Of a stretch of 8,178 bases of DNA, positions 1 to 6,778 are shown in pieces. The position numbers were made by a program, and so were the translations under genes. The notes under the pieces were generated by a model. That model had not been told where the DNA came from. It saw only the letters and a list, made by a program, of their open reading frames with translations, and searched no databases. Location: the NCBI GenBank assembly GCA_947500965.1, contig CANMWW010000074.1:1-8178 (forward strand). Reading direction: 5' to 3'. Source of the DNA: Alphaproteobacteria bacterium (lineage in GTDB: Bacteria > Pseudomonadota > Alphaproteobacteria > CACIAM-22H2). How positions within the stretch are numbered: position 1 is the first letter of the stretch; the number at the start of each line of letters is the position of its first letter.

Positions 1-621
1 CGTCCAGGCAAACCACGCCGCGAAGGACGAGAAGGCCGCGCCGACGACGGCCGTCCACACGCCCGTGGTCGCGGCGCCGTCGGTCCTGCCCACGACCTTC
101 AGGATCACCTGGTAGCCGGCCCAGAGCGACGCGCCCGCGACGACGTAGAGCATGGGCAGGCTGACCGCGGCGAAGCCCGGGCGCACGATCAGCAGCACGC
201 CGCAGAAGCCCGCGAGCACGGCGCACCAGCGCCGCCAGCCCACGCGCTCGCCGAGCAGCGGCACCGAGAGCGCGGTCACCAGCAGCGGCGCGGACGCGCC
301 GATCGCGTGGACGTCGGCGAGCGGCAGCGCGGCGAAGGCCGAGACGAACAGCCACATCTGCACCGGCAGGATGAGGCCGCGCAGGAGCTGCAGCCACGGA
401 TGGCCGCTTCGCCAGGCGATCCCCCTGCCCGGCCGCCAGGCAAGCGCGAGGGCGATGGGCACGAAGAGCAGGAAGCGCGCCCAGATGACGAGCGCGACCG
501 GCATCATGTTGCCGAGCTTCTTGCTCAGCACGTCCACGCAGGCGAAGAGGCTGATGGCGGCGAGCACCACGAGGATCCCGCGGCGCGTCGAGGCCGCCTC
601 GTCGCGCGGCTCGGCGCTCAC
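1..621 (-). CDS. EamA/DMT-family membrane transporter, C-terminal part beyond window
   Basis: This is a drug/metabolite-transporter (EamA, formerly DUF6) inner-membrane protein; the family exports amino acids, metabolites or drugs, and the substrate cannot be told here. It starts at a GTG (621-619) whose TGA overlap (GTGA) is the stop of the transporter gene before it. The 207 visible codons stay open to the left edge, so the last ~90 residues of a usual ~300 are missing. Hydrophobic segments alternate with short polar loops: about residues 15-35, 43-62, 75-97, 103-122, 131-147 and 155-177. The first EamA repeat is complete and the second has begun. Family-like landmarks are RF at 49-50, LGERVGWRRW at 123-132 and VRPGF at 146-150. 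An ungapped hand alignment to the neighbouring transporter gives about 136 identities in 193 positions (~70%), so this is a tandem duplicate. It is the third gene of the yciA-led operon. Confidence 0.9.
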   Translation of the reverse strand, partial: MSAEPRDEAASTRRGILVVLAAISLFACVDVLSKKLGNMMPVALVIWARFLLFVPIALALAWRPGRGIAWRSGHPWLQLLRGLILPVQMWLFVSAFAALPLADVHAIGASAPLLVTALSVPLLGERVGWRRWCAVLAGFCGVLLIVRPGFAAVSLPMLYVVAGASLWAGYQVILKVVGRTDGAATTGVWTAVVGAAFSSFAAWFAWT

Positions 622-1520
622 GCGCCCCGCCCCATCGCCGCGCGCACGCGCTCGCGGTGGAAGGTGTAGAGGCCGCTGGCGACGATCAGCGCCGCGCCGG
701 CGACCGTCCAGCGATCGGGCACGTCGCCGAAGAAGAGCCAGCCGAACAGCGCGGCGTAGACCAGCAGGAGGAAGGCGAAGGGCTGCAGCGTCGAGGCCGG
801 CGCGAGGTTGAAGGCATGGCTGTAGGCGATGTGGCCGACGCCGCCCAGCAGCGCCGCGACGACGAGCAGCGTCCAGTCGCCCGCGTCCGGCGTCGTCCAG
901 GCGAAGGGCCCGATCGCGCTGAGCAGGATCGCCCCGATGGCCGCCGTCCACACGCCGCTGGTGGCGGCGCCGTCGAAGCGGCCGACGATCTTCAGCAGGA
1001 CCTGGTAAACGGCCCAGAGCACGGCGCCGGCGACCGCGTAGAGCATCGGCAGGCTGAACTCGGCGAAGCCGGGCCGCACGACGACGAGCATGCCCGCGAA
1101 CCCGACGCCGATCGCCGTCCAGCGCCGCCAGCCCACGCGCTCGCCCAGGAAGGGCACGGAGAGCGCCGTGACCAGCAGCGGCGCCGAGGCGCCGATGGCG
1201 TGCGCGTCGGCGAGCGGGATCGCCGCGAAGGCGGAGAGGAAGAACCACATCTCCACCAGCAGCACGACGACGCGCAGCACCTGGAGCCACGGCGCGCCGC
1301 TGCGCCACGCGATGCCCGTGCCCGGCCGCCAGGCCAGCGCGAGCGCGAGCGGCACGAAGAGCACGAAGCGGACCCAGAGGATCTGTACCACCGACATCCG
1401 CGCGCCCAGCACCTTGCTGACCACGTCGAGCAGCGCGAACATCGTGATCGCGGCGAGCGCGACGGCGATCCCGAGCCGCGCGCCGGAGGGCCGGGCCGTG
1501 CCCGGCGCCGCGGCGCTCAC
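618..1520 (-). CDS. EamA/DMT-family membrane transporter
   Basis: This 300-residue protein is a complete member of the EamA/DMT superfamily, with two homologous five-helix repeats (about residues 15-148 and 158-286) and so about ten membrane segments. Landmarks are RF at 51-52, LGERVGWRRW at 125-134, VRPGF at 148-152 and, in the second repeat, FGDVPDRWTVAGAALIVASG at 264-283, the usual ending of alphaproteobacterial DMT transporters. The basic tail (HRERVRAA) is probably cytoplasmic. Substrate is unknown. An open frame extends upstream to 1682, but that part lies inside the thioesterase gene and is not membrane-like. I chose the GTG at 1520-1518, which forms a GTGA overlap with the thioesterase stop. 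The gene overlaps the next transporter in the same way, so the three genes are very likely co-transcribed and translationally coupled. Confidence 0.93.
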   Translation of the reverse strand: MSAAAPGTARPSGARLGIAVALAAITMFALLDVVSKVLGARMSVVQILWVRFVLFVPLALALAWRPGTGIAWRSGAPWLQVLRVVVLLVEMWFFLSAFAAIPLADAHAIGASAPLLVTALSVPFLGERVGWRRWTAIGVGFAGMLVVVRPGFAEFSLPMLYAVAGAVLWAVYQVLLKIVGRFDGAATSGVWTAAIGAILLSAIGPFAWTTPDAGDWTLLVVAALLGGVGHIAYSHAFNLAPASTLQPFAFLLLVYAALFGWLFFGDVPDRWTVAGAALIVASGLYTFHRERVRAAMGRGA

Positions 1521-1921
1521 GCCGCCGGCCCGTCGACGGGACGCGGCCTGCGATCGGGGCCGATCGCGACGTAGGTGAAGAGGCCCTCGGTCACCTTGAC
1601 GCTCTCGCCGCCGGCCGAGCGGCGCACCCAGCTCTCGACATGGATGGTGATCGAGCTGCGGCCGACGCGCCTGACGTCGCAATGGCAGCTCAGCACGTCG
1701 CCGACGAGGACCGGCAGGTGGAAGGTCATCGCCGCCACCGCGACGGTCGCCACGCGGCCGCGCGCGCGCTCGGAGGCCGCGATGCCGCCCGCTATGTCCA
1801 TCTGCGCAAGCAGCCAGCCGCCGAAGATGTCGCCCGACGGGTTGGCGTCGCCCGGCATGGCGAGCGTGCGCAGGAAGGGCTCGCCGCGCGGCACGGGCGG
1901 ATCGCTGCTCTGCTGGTCCAA
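1517..1921 (-). CDS. yciA: YciA-type hotdog-fold acyl-CoA thioesterase
   Basis: The family hydrolyses acyl-CoA thioesters to free acid and CoA in the cytoplasm, with broad chain-length range, and is thought to balance acyl-CoA pools. The 134-residue product matches the remembered E. coli YciA pattern almost end to end: LRTLAMPGDANPSGDIFGGW at 17-36, QMDIAGG at 40-46, a RVATVAV..MTFHLPV..GD strand region at 55-74, and a TEGLF.YVA strand near 111-118. The GDIFGGWLLAQMD stretch holds the active-site loop and the conserved Asp at 42. The start is a TTG at 1921-1919, with GGGAG on the minus strand at 1934-1930, eight bases upstream. The first internal ATG would remove the conserved LRTLA strand, so TTG fits better. 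It is first in an operon with two transporters. Whether they export a product of the thioesterase is speculation. Confidence 0.92.
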   Translation of the reverse strand: MDQQSSDPPVPRGEPFLRTLAMPGDANPSGDIFGGWLLAQMDIAGGIAASERARGRVATVAVAAMTFHLPVLVGDVLSCHCDVRRVGRSSITIHVESWVRRSAGGESVKVTEGLFTYVAIGPDRRPRPVDGPAA

Positions 1922-2083
1922 GTCGCTGGCTCCCGCCCCCGTGCCGCGCCGACCGGGCTGGCCACGCGCGCGGCGATCCTAGCCCGGAGGGCCGGCCCGG
2001 CGCGACACCGCGACGTGGCCCTTGATCGCGGGGAGTCCCGTGCCGCAGCTTGGCCCCCTATCGGGCGAATCGAGCGGGCGGAC
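1922..2083. other. Divergent intergenic region between yciA and parE
   Basis: These 162 bases separate the divergent starts of yciA and parE and must hold promoters for both. I see no strong sigma70 pair. On the minus strand a TAGGAT hexamer (1981-1976) could be a -10 for yciA, without a recognisable -35. On the plus strand TTGATC (2022-2027) has no good -10 at 16-18 bases. Two GANTC sites (2033-2037 and 2067-2071) are possible CcrM methylation sites, if this organism has CcrM. No open frame here looks like a gene. Confidence 0.5.
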
Positions 2084-4072
2084 ATGGCGGACCTCTTCGG
2101 CGGCGGCAATCGGAAGCGCGACAAGGACAAGCCCGGCCCCGCCTCGGGCGGCTACACGGCCAAGGACATCGAGGTCCTCGAGGGCCTCGAGCCCGTGCGC
2201 CGCCGGCCCGGCATGTATGTCGGCGGCACGGACGAGCGCGCGCTGCACCACCTCGTCGCCGAGGTCCTCGACAACGCGATGGACGAGGCGGTGGCGGGCC
2301 ACGCCGACCGCATCGAGGTCGAGCTTTCCGCCGAGGGCACCTGCACGATCCGCGACAACGGGCGCGGCATCCCCGTCGACCCGCACCCGAAGTTCCGCAA
2401 CAAGTCCGCGCTCGAGGTGATCCTCACGACGCTGCATTCCGGCGGCAAGTTCTCGGACAAGGTCTACTCGACCGCCGGCGGCCTGCACGGCGTCGGCATC
2501 TCCGTCGTCAACGCGCTCTCGGACGAGCTGGTCGTCGAGGTGGCGCGCGAGAAGACCGTCTGGCAGCAGCTCTACAGCCGCGGCGTGCCAAAGGGGCCCG
2601 TGCGCAAGATCGGCACCACGCCCAACCGCCGCGGCACAAGCGTGAGCTTCCATCCCGACCCCGAGATCTTCGGCAAGGCCGCGCGGCTCAAGGCCGCGAC
2701 GATCTTCCGCATGGCGCGCGCCAAGGCCTTCCTGTTCCGCGGCGTCGAGCTGCGCTGGTCCTGCGACCCGTCGCTGGTCAAGGACGGGGAGGTCCCGGCC
2801 GAGGCGGTGCTGCGCTTCCCCGGCGGCCTCGCGGACTCGCTCGCCGAGGTGCTCGGCAAGCGGCCCTGCGTCGGCAAGGTCTTCTCCGGCGAGGAGAAGC
2901 TCCCCGACGGCCTCGGCCGCATCGAATGGGCCGTCGCCTGGCCGGGCGACGAGCGCGGCGAGACGCATTCCTACGTCAACACCGTGCCCACGCCGCAGGG
3001 CGGATCGCACGAGCTCGGCCTGCGCGCGGCGCTGTCGCGCGGCCTGCGCGCCTATGGCGAGCGCATCTCCAACAAGCGCGCGCAGCAGATCACCGCGGAG
3101 GACGTCGGCGACGGCGCCGTGGTGTTCCTGTCGCTGTTCATCCGCGAGCCGCAGTTCCAGGGCCAGACCAAGGACCGCCTCGGCATGCCGGAGGCGCAGC
3201 GCGTCGTCGACGCCGTCATCAAGGACCATTTCGACCACTGGCTCGCCGACGATCCGGCGACCGGCCGGCAGCTTCTAGACGCGATCATCGAGCGCGCCGA
3301 GGACCGCATCCGGCGGCGCAGCGAGAAGGAGATGCAGCGCAAGAGCGCGACGCGCAAGCTGCGCCTGCCAGGCAAGCTCGCGGACTGCTCGGCCAACGCC
3401 GCCGGTGGCACCGAGATCTTCCTCGTCGAGGGCGACAGCGCGGGCGGCTCGGCCAAGCAGGCCCGCGACCGCGCGACACAGGCGGTGCTGCCGCTGCGCG
3501 GCAAGATCCTGAACGTCGCCAGCGCCTCGGCCGACAAGCTGCGCCAGAACCAGGAGCTCGCCGACCTCGTCCAGGCGCTGGGCTGCGGCACCGGCGATTC
3601 CTACGACGGCGAGAAGCTGCGCTACGAGCGCGTCATCATCATGACCGACGCGGACGTCGATGGCGCGCACATCGCGTCGCTGCTGATGACCTTCTTCTAC
3701 CGAGAGATGCCGCGGCTGATCGACGACGGGCGCCTCTTCCTCGCCATGCCGCCGCTCTACCGCCTCGCGCAGGGCGCGCAGGTGGCCTATGCGCGCGACG
3801 ACCGCCACAAGGAAGAGCTCATGGGCACGCAGTTCAAGGGCCGCGGCAAGGTGGAGATCAGCCGCTTCAAGGGCCTCGGCGAGATGCCGCCCGCGCAGCT
3901 CAAGGACACGACGATGGCGCCGGGGCGGCGCACGCTGCTGCAGGTGCGCATCGACCCCGACCAGGCCAAGCCGACCGAGAGGCTGGTGGAGAGCCTGATG
4001 GGGCGCAAGCCGGAGCTGCGGCTGCGCTTCATCCAGGAGAACGCGAAACTCGCGCGCGACCTCGACATCTGA
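2084..4072 (+). CDS. parE: DNA topoisomerase IV subunit B
   Basis: ParE is the ATPase subunit of topoisomerase IV; with ParC it decatenates daughter chromosomes and relaxes supercoils. The 662-residue product has every expected domain. The GHKL ATPase shows EVLDNAMDEA at 60-69 (Asn64), DNGRGIP at 91-97 and GGLHGVGISVVNALS at 132-146. The transducer domain has QTKDRL at 361-366, with its ATP-contacting lysine. The TOPRIM domain has EIFLVEGDSAGG at 444-455 (Glu449) and TDADVDG at 521-527 (Asp522, Asp524), and RFKGLGEM lies at 594-601. The short length without a GyrB-type insertion, the MADLFGG start, and the ARAKAFLFRGVELRW region at 211-225 point to ParE rather than GyrB. The frame stays open to 1640, but that part is antisense to yciA. 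ATG 2084 matches the usual ParE N-terminus, although its ribosome site is weak. A VOC-fold gene follows 34 bases later. Confidence 0.96.
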   Translation: MADLFGGGNRKRDKDKPGPASGGYTAKDIEVLEGLEPVRRRPGMYVGGTDERALHHLVAEVLDNAMDEAVAGHADRIEVELSAEGTCTIRDNGRGIPVDPHPKFRNKSALEVILTTLHSGGKFSDKVYSTAGGLHGVGISVVNALSDELVVEVAREKTVWQQLYSRGVPKGPVRKIGTTPNRRGTSVSFHPDPEIFGKAARLKAATIFRMARAKAFLFRGVELRWSCDPSLVKDGEVPAEAVLRFPGGLADSLAEVLGKRPCVGKVFSGEEKLPDGLGRIEWAVAWPGDERGETHSYVNTVPTPQGGSHELGLRAALSRGLRAYGERISNKRAQQITAEDVGDGAVVFLSLFIREPQFQGQTKDRLGMPEAQRVVDAVIKDHFDHWLADDPATGRQLLDAIIERAEDRIRRRSEKEMQRKSATRKLRLPGKLADCSANAAGGTEIFLVEGDSAGGSAKQARDRATQAVLPLRGKILNVASASADKLRQNQELADLVQALGCGTGDSYDGEKLRYERVIIMTDADVDGAHIASLLMTFFYREMPRLIDDGRLFLAMPPLYRLAQGAQVAYARDDRHKEELMGTQFKGRGKVEISRFKGLGEMPPAQLKDTTMAPGRRTLLQVRIDPDQAKPTERLVESLMGRKPELRLRFIQENAKLARDLDI

Positions 4073-4096
4073 GCACGGTCGCGCGCCGACCGGGAC

Positions 4097-4100
4097 GGAG
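4097..4100 (+). promoter_or_regulatory. Ribosome binding site of the VOC-fold gene
   Basis: A GGAG tetramer lies six bases before the ATG at 4107 and supports that start. It is the clearest Shine-Dalgarno element in the window, so the downstream gene has its own translation signal rather than relying only on coupling to parE. Confidence 0.65.
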
Positions 4101-4106
4101 CACGCC

Positions 4107-4505
4107 ATGCCGCTGAAGCGCATCGAGCACTACAACATCCACACGACGCGCCTCGCAGAGACCGTCGCCTTCTACGACCGCGTCCTCGGCATGAAGGCCG
4201 GCGACCGCCCGCCCTTTCCCTTCCCCGGCGCGTGGATCTACCTCGGCGACACGCCGGTGCTGCACCTCGTCGACGTGAGCGACGGCGCGCGCGAGGCGCG
4301 CGCGGGGCAGCACGGCACGGGAGTCCTCGACCACATCGCCTTCGAGGCGGTCGACCTCGCCGCGACGCGCGCGACGCTGGCGCGCGAGGACGTGAAGTGG
4401 GAGGAGCGCGTCGTGCCTCGCACGGGCATCACGCAGCTCTTCGTCGTCGATCCCAACGGCCTGACGCTGGAGCTCAACTTCGCCGAGACCGCGCGCGCGG
4501 GCTGA
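4107..4505 (+). CDS. VOC (glyoxalase/dioxygenase-fold) family protein
   Basis: This small 132-residue protein has the vicinal-oxygen-chelate fold, used by glyoxalase I, extradiol dioxygenases, epimerases and fosfomycin-type resistance enzymes. Two beta-alpha-beta-beta-beta modules are visible: RIEHYNIHTTRLAETVAFYD at 5-24 begins the first, and VLDHIAFEAVDLAATRATL at 73-91 begins the second. The likely metal ligands are all in place: His8, His53 (VLHLVD), His76 (LDHIAF) and Glu122 (LTLELNF). FVVDPNGLTLELNF at 112-125 is the typical closing hairpin. The substrate cannot be read from sequence. The gene lies 34 bases after parE in the same direction, so co-transcription is likely but need not imply shared function. 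It ends seven bases from the stop of the convergent acetyltransferase gene, and I see no terminator hairpin between them. Confidence 0.88.
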   Translation: MPLKRIEHYNIHTTRLAETVAFYDRVLGMKAGDRPPFPFPGAWIYLGDTPVLHLVDVSDGAREARAGQHGTGVLDHIAFEAVDLAATRATLAREDVKWEERVVPRTGITQLFVVDPNGLTLELNFAETARAG

Positions 4506-4512
4506 GCGGCGT

Positions 4513-5490
4513 TCAGGCCAGCAGCACGCGCAGCCGCGCGCCGGCCGGCACGAAGCCATTCGCGGCGAGGAAGCCCTTCGCCGCCGGGAAGCGCGCGGCG
4601 TCGGGCACCGTTGCCTCGAGGCTTCGCCAGCCGCGCGCCATCGCCTCGCGGCGCGCCGCCGCGACCAGCCGCGCGCCGGTCCCGCGGCCGCGCAGCGACG
4701 GCGCCACGTGCAGCCCGGCGAGGACGCCGAAACCGCCACCTTCATGGGACCCTGCGACAACCGCGATGCCGATCGCGCCCTCTCCCGGGCGCTCGGCAAG
4801 CAGCGCGAGAAGGCGTCCCGTGGCCAGCATGCCGGCGATGGAGGCGGCGTCGACGCCCGTCGGTTCCGTGTCGAGCCCCCCGCGCAGCGCGGCGACCTGC
4901 CGCGCCACGGCGCCGGCATCCTCGGCCGTCGCCCGGCGCAGCGTGGCGCCATCGTCGGGCCCGGGCAGGCTCGGCTCCGCTACGCCGTCGGGGCGCCGCG
5001 CGAGCATCGCCACGCGCTTGCCGCTTCCCGGCACGTCCTGCACGCCGACTTCGCGGAAGCCGAGCCCGCCATGGAAGGCGAGGCTGGAATCGTTCGGCGG
5101 GTCGAGGTTGACCTCGCAGGCGACGGGCGCCGCGGGATCGGGCGCGGAGGCGAAGACGTCGAGATAGGCGGCCCGCCCCCAGCCCTGCCGGCGCAGGCGC
5201 TCCGCGACCACGATGCGGTCGAGGTAGAGGAAGCGCGCCATGCGCCGCTGGAACCACGCGTAGTTGTGGCTGCCGTAGTCGCGACCCGGCGGCAGCGCCG
5301 CGGTCAGCACGGCGATGCCGCCCGCGCCGTCCTCGGCGACGCGCAGGCTGGCCTCGCCGTCGACGAAGCGCAGCCATGTCTCCATGGGCAATTCGTTGAC
5401 GTGCGGCAGGGTGGAATCGTTCAGCGCGACGATGCCGGGGATGTCGGCGCGCGTCGCGGCGCGGAAGGCGGCCGCCATGCCGGCGCTCAC
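4513..5490 (-). CDS. Double-domain GNAT-family N-acetyltransferase
   Basis: This 325-residue cytoplasmic protein has two GNAT acyltransferase domains in tandem. Domain one (about 8-165) resembles the COG3818 type of predicted acetyltransferase: NYAWFQRRMARFLYLDRIVV at 76-95, an acetyl-CoA loop RLRRQGWGRAAY at 98-109, and CEVNLDPPNDSSLAFH..LGF at 125-145. Domain two (about 182-325) has LHVAPSLRGRGTGARLV at 260-276 as its acetyl-CoA loop, and closes with AAKGFLAANGF at 303-313. Both P-loop-like motifs look intact, so both domains may bind acetyl-CoA. Acceptor substrates are unknown. The start used is the GTG at 5490-5488, which overlaps the stop of the alpha/beta hydrolase gene (GTGA); an ATG twelve bases on (5478-5476) is an alternative. 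As last gene of a coupled three-gene operon, its translation may suffer from the in-frame TAG in the gene before it. Confidence 0.87.
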   Translation of the reverse strand: MSAGMAAAFRAATRADIPGIVALNDSTLPHVNELPMETWLRFVDGEASLRVAEDGAGGIAVLTAALPPGRDYGSHNYAWFQRRMARFLYLDRIVVAERLRRQGWGRAAYLDVFASAPDPAAPVACEVNLDPPNDSSLAFHGGLGFREVGVQDVPGSGKRVAMLARRPDGVAEPSLPGPDDGATLRRATAEDAGAVARQVAALRGGLDTEPTGVDAASIAGMLATGRLLALLAERPGEGAIGIAVVAGSHEGGGFGVLAGLHVAPSLRGRGTGARLVAAARREAMARGWRSLEATVPDAARFPAAKGFLAANGFVPAGARLRVLLA

Positions 5491-6185
5491 GCGGACATCC
5501 ATGCGCGCATCGCCGCCGACACCTCGGCCGGCCGCTCGAGCGTCGCGAGATGCCCGCATTCCTCGACGACGACCAGGCGCGCGCCCTCGATGTCCGAGGC
5601 GATCTCGCGCGCGACCTCGACCGGCGTCGCCTGGTCCTGGCGGCCGCAGAGCACGAGCGTCGGCACGCGGATGCGCGACAGGCCGGGACGGCTGTCGGGA
5701 CGGCCGAGGATGGCGGTCTGCTGCCGGATGAAGGCGTCGCGGCCGACGCGCAGCGTCATCGACGTCACGGCCTCGACGAAGGCGGGATCGGACATGCGCG
5801 AGGCATGCACCCACTGGGGAAGCAGCCTTGGCGTCAGGCCGCGGAAGCCGCCGCTGCGCGCGAGCGCGATGAAGTCGCGCCGCACCTGGGCGCGCTCGGG
5901 CGTGTCGGGCCGCGCCGATGTGTCGAGCAGCGCCAGATGCGTGACGCGCTACGGCGCGCGGCGCATCACCTCGAAGGAGACATAGCCGCCCATCGACAGC
6001 CCGGCGAGCGCGAAGCGCGCCGGGGCCTCCGCCAGAACGCGCGCCGCCATCGCGCCGATGTCGTCGTCGCGCGTCAGGTCGGCCACGCGCGGCTCGGCGA
6101 TGTCGGCGAGCGCAGCGACCTGCGGCGCCCAGAGCGCGGCGTCGCAGAGCAGGCCGGGCAGGAGGACGAGCGGCGTGCGCGTCAT
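5487..6185 (-). pseudogene. Alpha/beta-fold hydrolase gene interrupted by one in-frame TAG
   Basis: Read through, this is a 232-residue single-domain alpha/beta hydrolase. The start LVLLPGLLCDAALW at 6-19 is the family's first strand and oxyanion loop. The nucleophile elbow is GLSMGGY at 62-68 (Ser64), the acid is probably Asp184 (LVLCGRQDQATP at 177-188), and the base is probably His212 (ECGHLATLERP at 209-219). Codon 79 (5951-5949) is TAG, between MRRAP and RVTHLALLDTSARPDTPER. Relatives usually have a charged residue, often Glu, in this RAPERV stretch, so GAG to TAG by one base is the simplest explanation. Nothing else is broken: the frame is continuous on both sides and coding character is unchanged. 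The 78-residue product would have the serine but not the Asp or His; restart at the GTG at 5885 would give the reverse. The ATG overlaps the preceding isochorismatase-family stop (ATGA). A base-call error is a serious alternative; reaction and substrate are unknown. Confidence 0.85.
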
Positions 6186-6727
6186 CGGATGAGCCGGAGC
6201 AGGTCGCGGAACTCTTCGGTGCCCGCGCGGCGCAGCCACTCGAAGAGCACCATCTCGCCCGTCACCACGCCGACGCCGTTCGCCGCGAGCCGCGCCAGGC
6301 CCGCGTCGCGGTCGGCGGCGCGGCGCGACGACACCGCGTCCGCCACCACGAAGACGTCCCAGCCCCCGGCCACGAGCCCGAGCGCCGACTGGAGCACGCA
6401 GACATGCGCCTCGATGCCGCAGAGCACGGCCTGGCGGCGCGGCGCCAGCAGCGACAGGACGTCGCGCACGCCAGGCTCGTCGACGCAGGAGAAGTGGATC
6501 TTCCCCACCCGCTCGCCAGGCGTGCAGAGCCCGGCGAGCGACGCCACGGTCGGCCCGATCCCCTTCGGGTAGTGCTCGGTGACGAGGAGCGGCACGCCAA
6601 GGCGCCGCGCGCCGCGCATGAGCCGCGCCGCGCCGGCCTCGACGGCGCCGGGGTCGGCCATCGCCGGAAGCAGGCGTTCCTGGACGTCGACGACGAACAG
6701 GACCGAGAGATCCGCGCGCATCAGCAT
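6182..6727 (-). CDS. Isochorismatase-family cysteine hydrolase
   Basis: This 181-residue cytoplasmic protein belongs to the isochorismatase-like family, which includes nicotinamidases, N-carbamoyl amidohydrolases and many uncharacterised YcaC-like hydrolases. The catalytic triad is visible: Asp14 (LFVVDVQERL at 10-19), Lys76 (VGKIHFSC at 74-81) and Cys110 (CGIEAHVCVLQ at 103-113). The motif before the cysteine supplies the usual cis-peptide turn. TEHYPKGIGPT at 50-60 resembles the substrate loop of the simple bacterial family members rather than a nicotinamidase metal site, so I would not call it PncA. I chose ATG 6727 (MLMRADLSVLFVVDVQ), because relatives often begin with a similar MLI..A..S..L.VDVQ pattern; ATG 6721 is possible. 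It opens an operon with an alpha/beta hydrolase and a GNAT protein and is divergent from the RNA helicase gene. Confidence 0.9.
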   Translation of the reverse strand: MLMRADLSVLFVVDVQERLLPAMADPGAVEAGAARLMRGARRLGVPLLVTEHYPKGIGPTVASLAGLCTPGERVGKIHFSCVDEPGVRDVLSLLAPRRQAVLCGIEAHVCVLQSALGLVAGGWDVFVVADAVSSRRAADRDAGLARLAANGVGVVTGEMVLFEWLRRAGTEEFRDLLRLIR

Positions 6728-6778
6728 GCGGCGGGAACCTAGCCCGCGCGCCCGGCCCGGCGCCATGACCGGCTTGCG

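Noticed and set aside
152..1982. Several plus-strand frames opposite the transporter genes and yciA
   Set aside because: They are Arg/Ala/Ser/Pro-rich shadows. The minus strand shows clear membrane helices and the YciA motif in the same region.
2022..2050. Sigma70 promoter for parE with TTGATC as -35
   Set aside because: The hexamer 17 bases downstream (GCAGCT) is not a credible -10, and the next AT-rich group (TATCGG at about 2059) is too far away.
1640..2083. N-terminal extension of parE
   Set aside because: The frame is open, but most of it is antisense to yciA and its sequence is unlike any topoisomerase. The family N-terminus begins at ATG 2084.
1979..3238. Minus-strand open frame of about 419 codons opposite parE
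   Set aside because: It is Ala/Arg/Asp/Leu-rich antisense composition with no motif, over a gene whose every domain motif is intact on the plus strand.
4490..4530. Bidirectional terminator between the convergent VOC and acetyltransferase genes
   Set aside because: The stops are only seven bases apart, and I find no stable stem followed by a T-run on either strand.
5949..5951. TAG read as pyrrolysine
   Set aside because: The site is an ordinary helix-end position where relatives usually have a charged residue. It is not an active site, and nothing nearby suggests pyrrolysine genes. Nonsense mutation or error is simpler.
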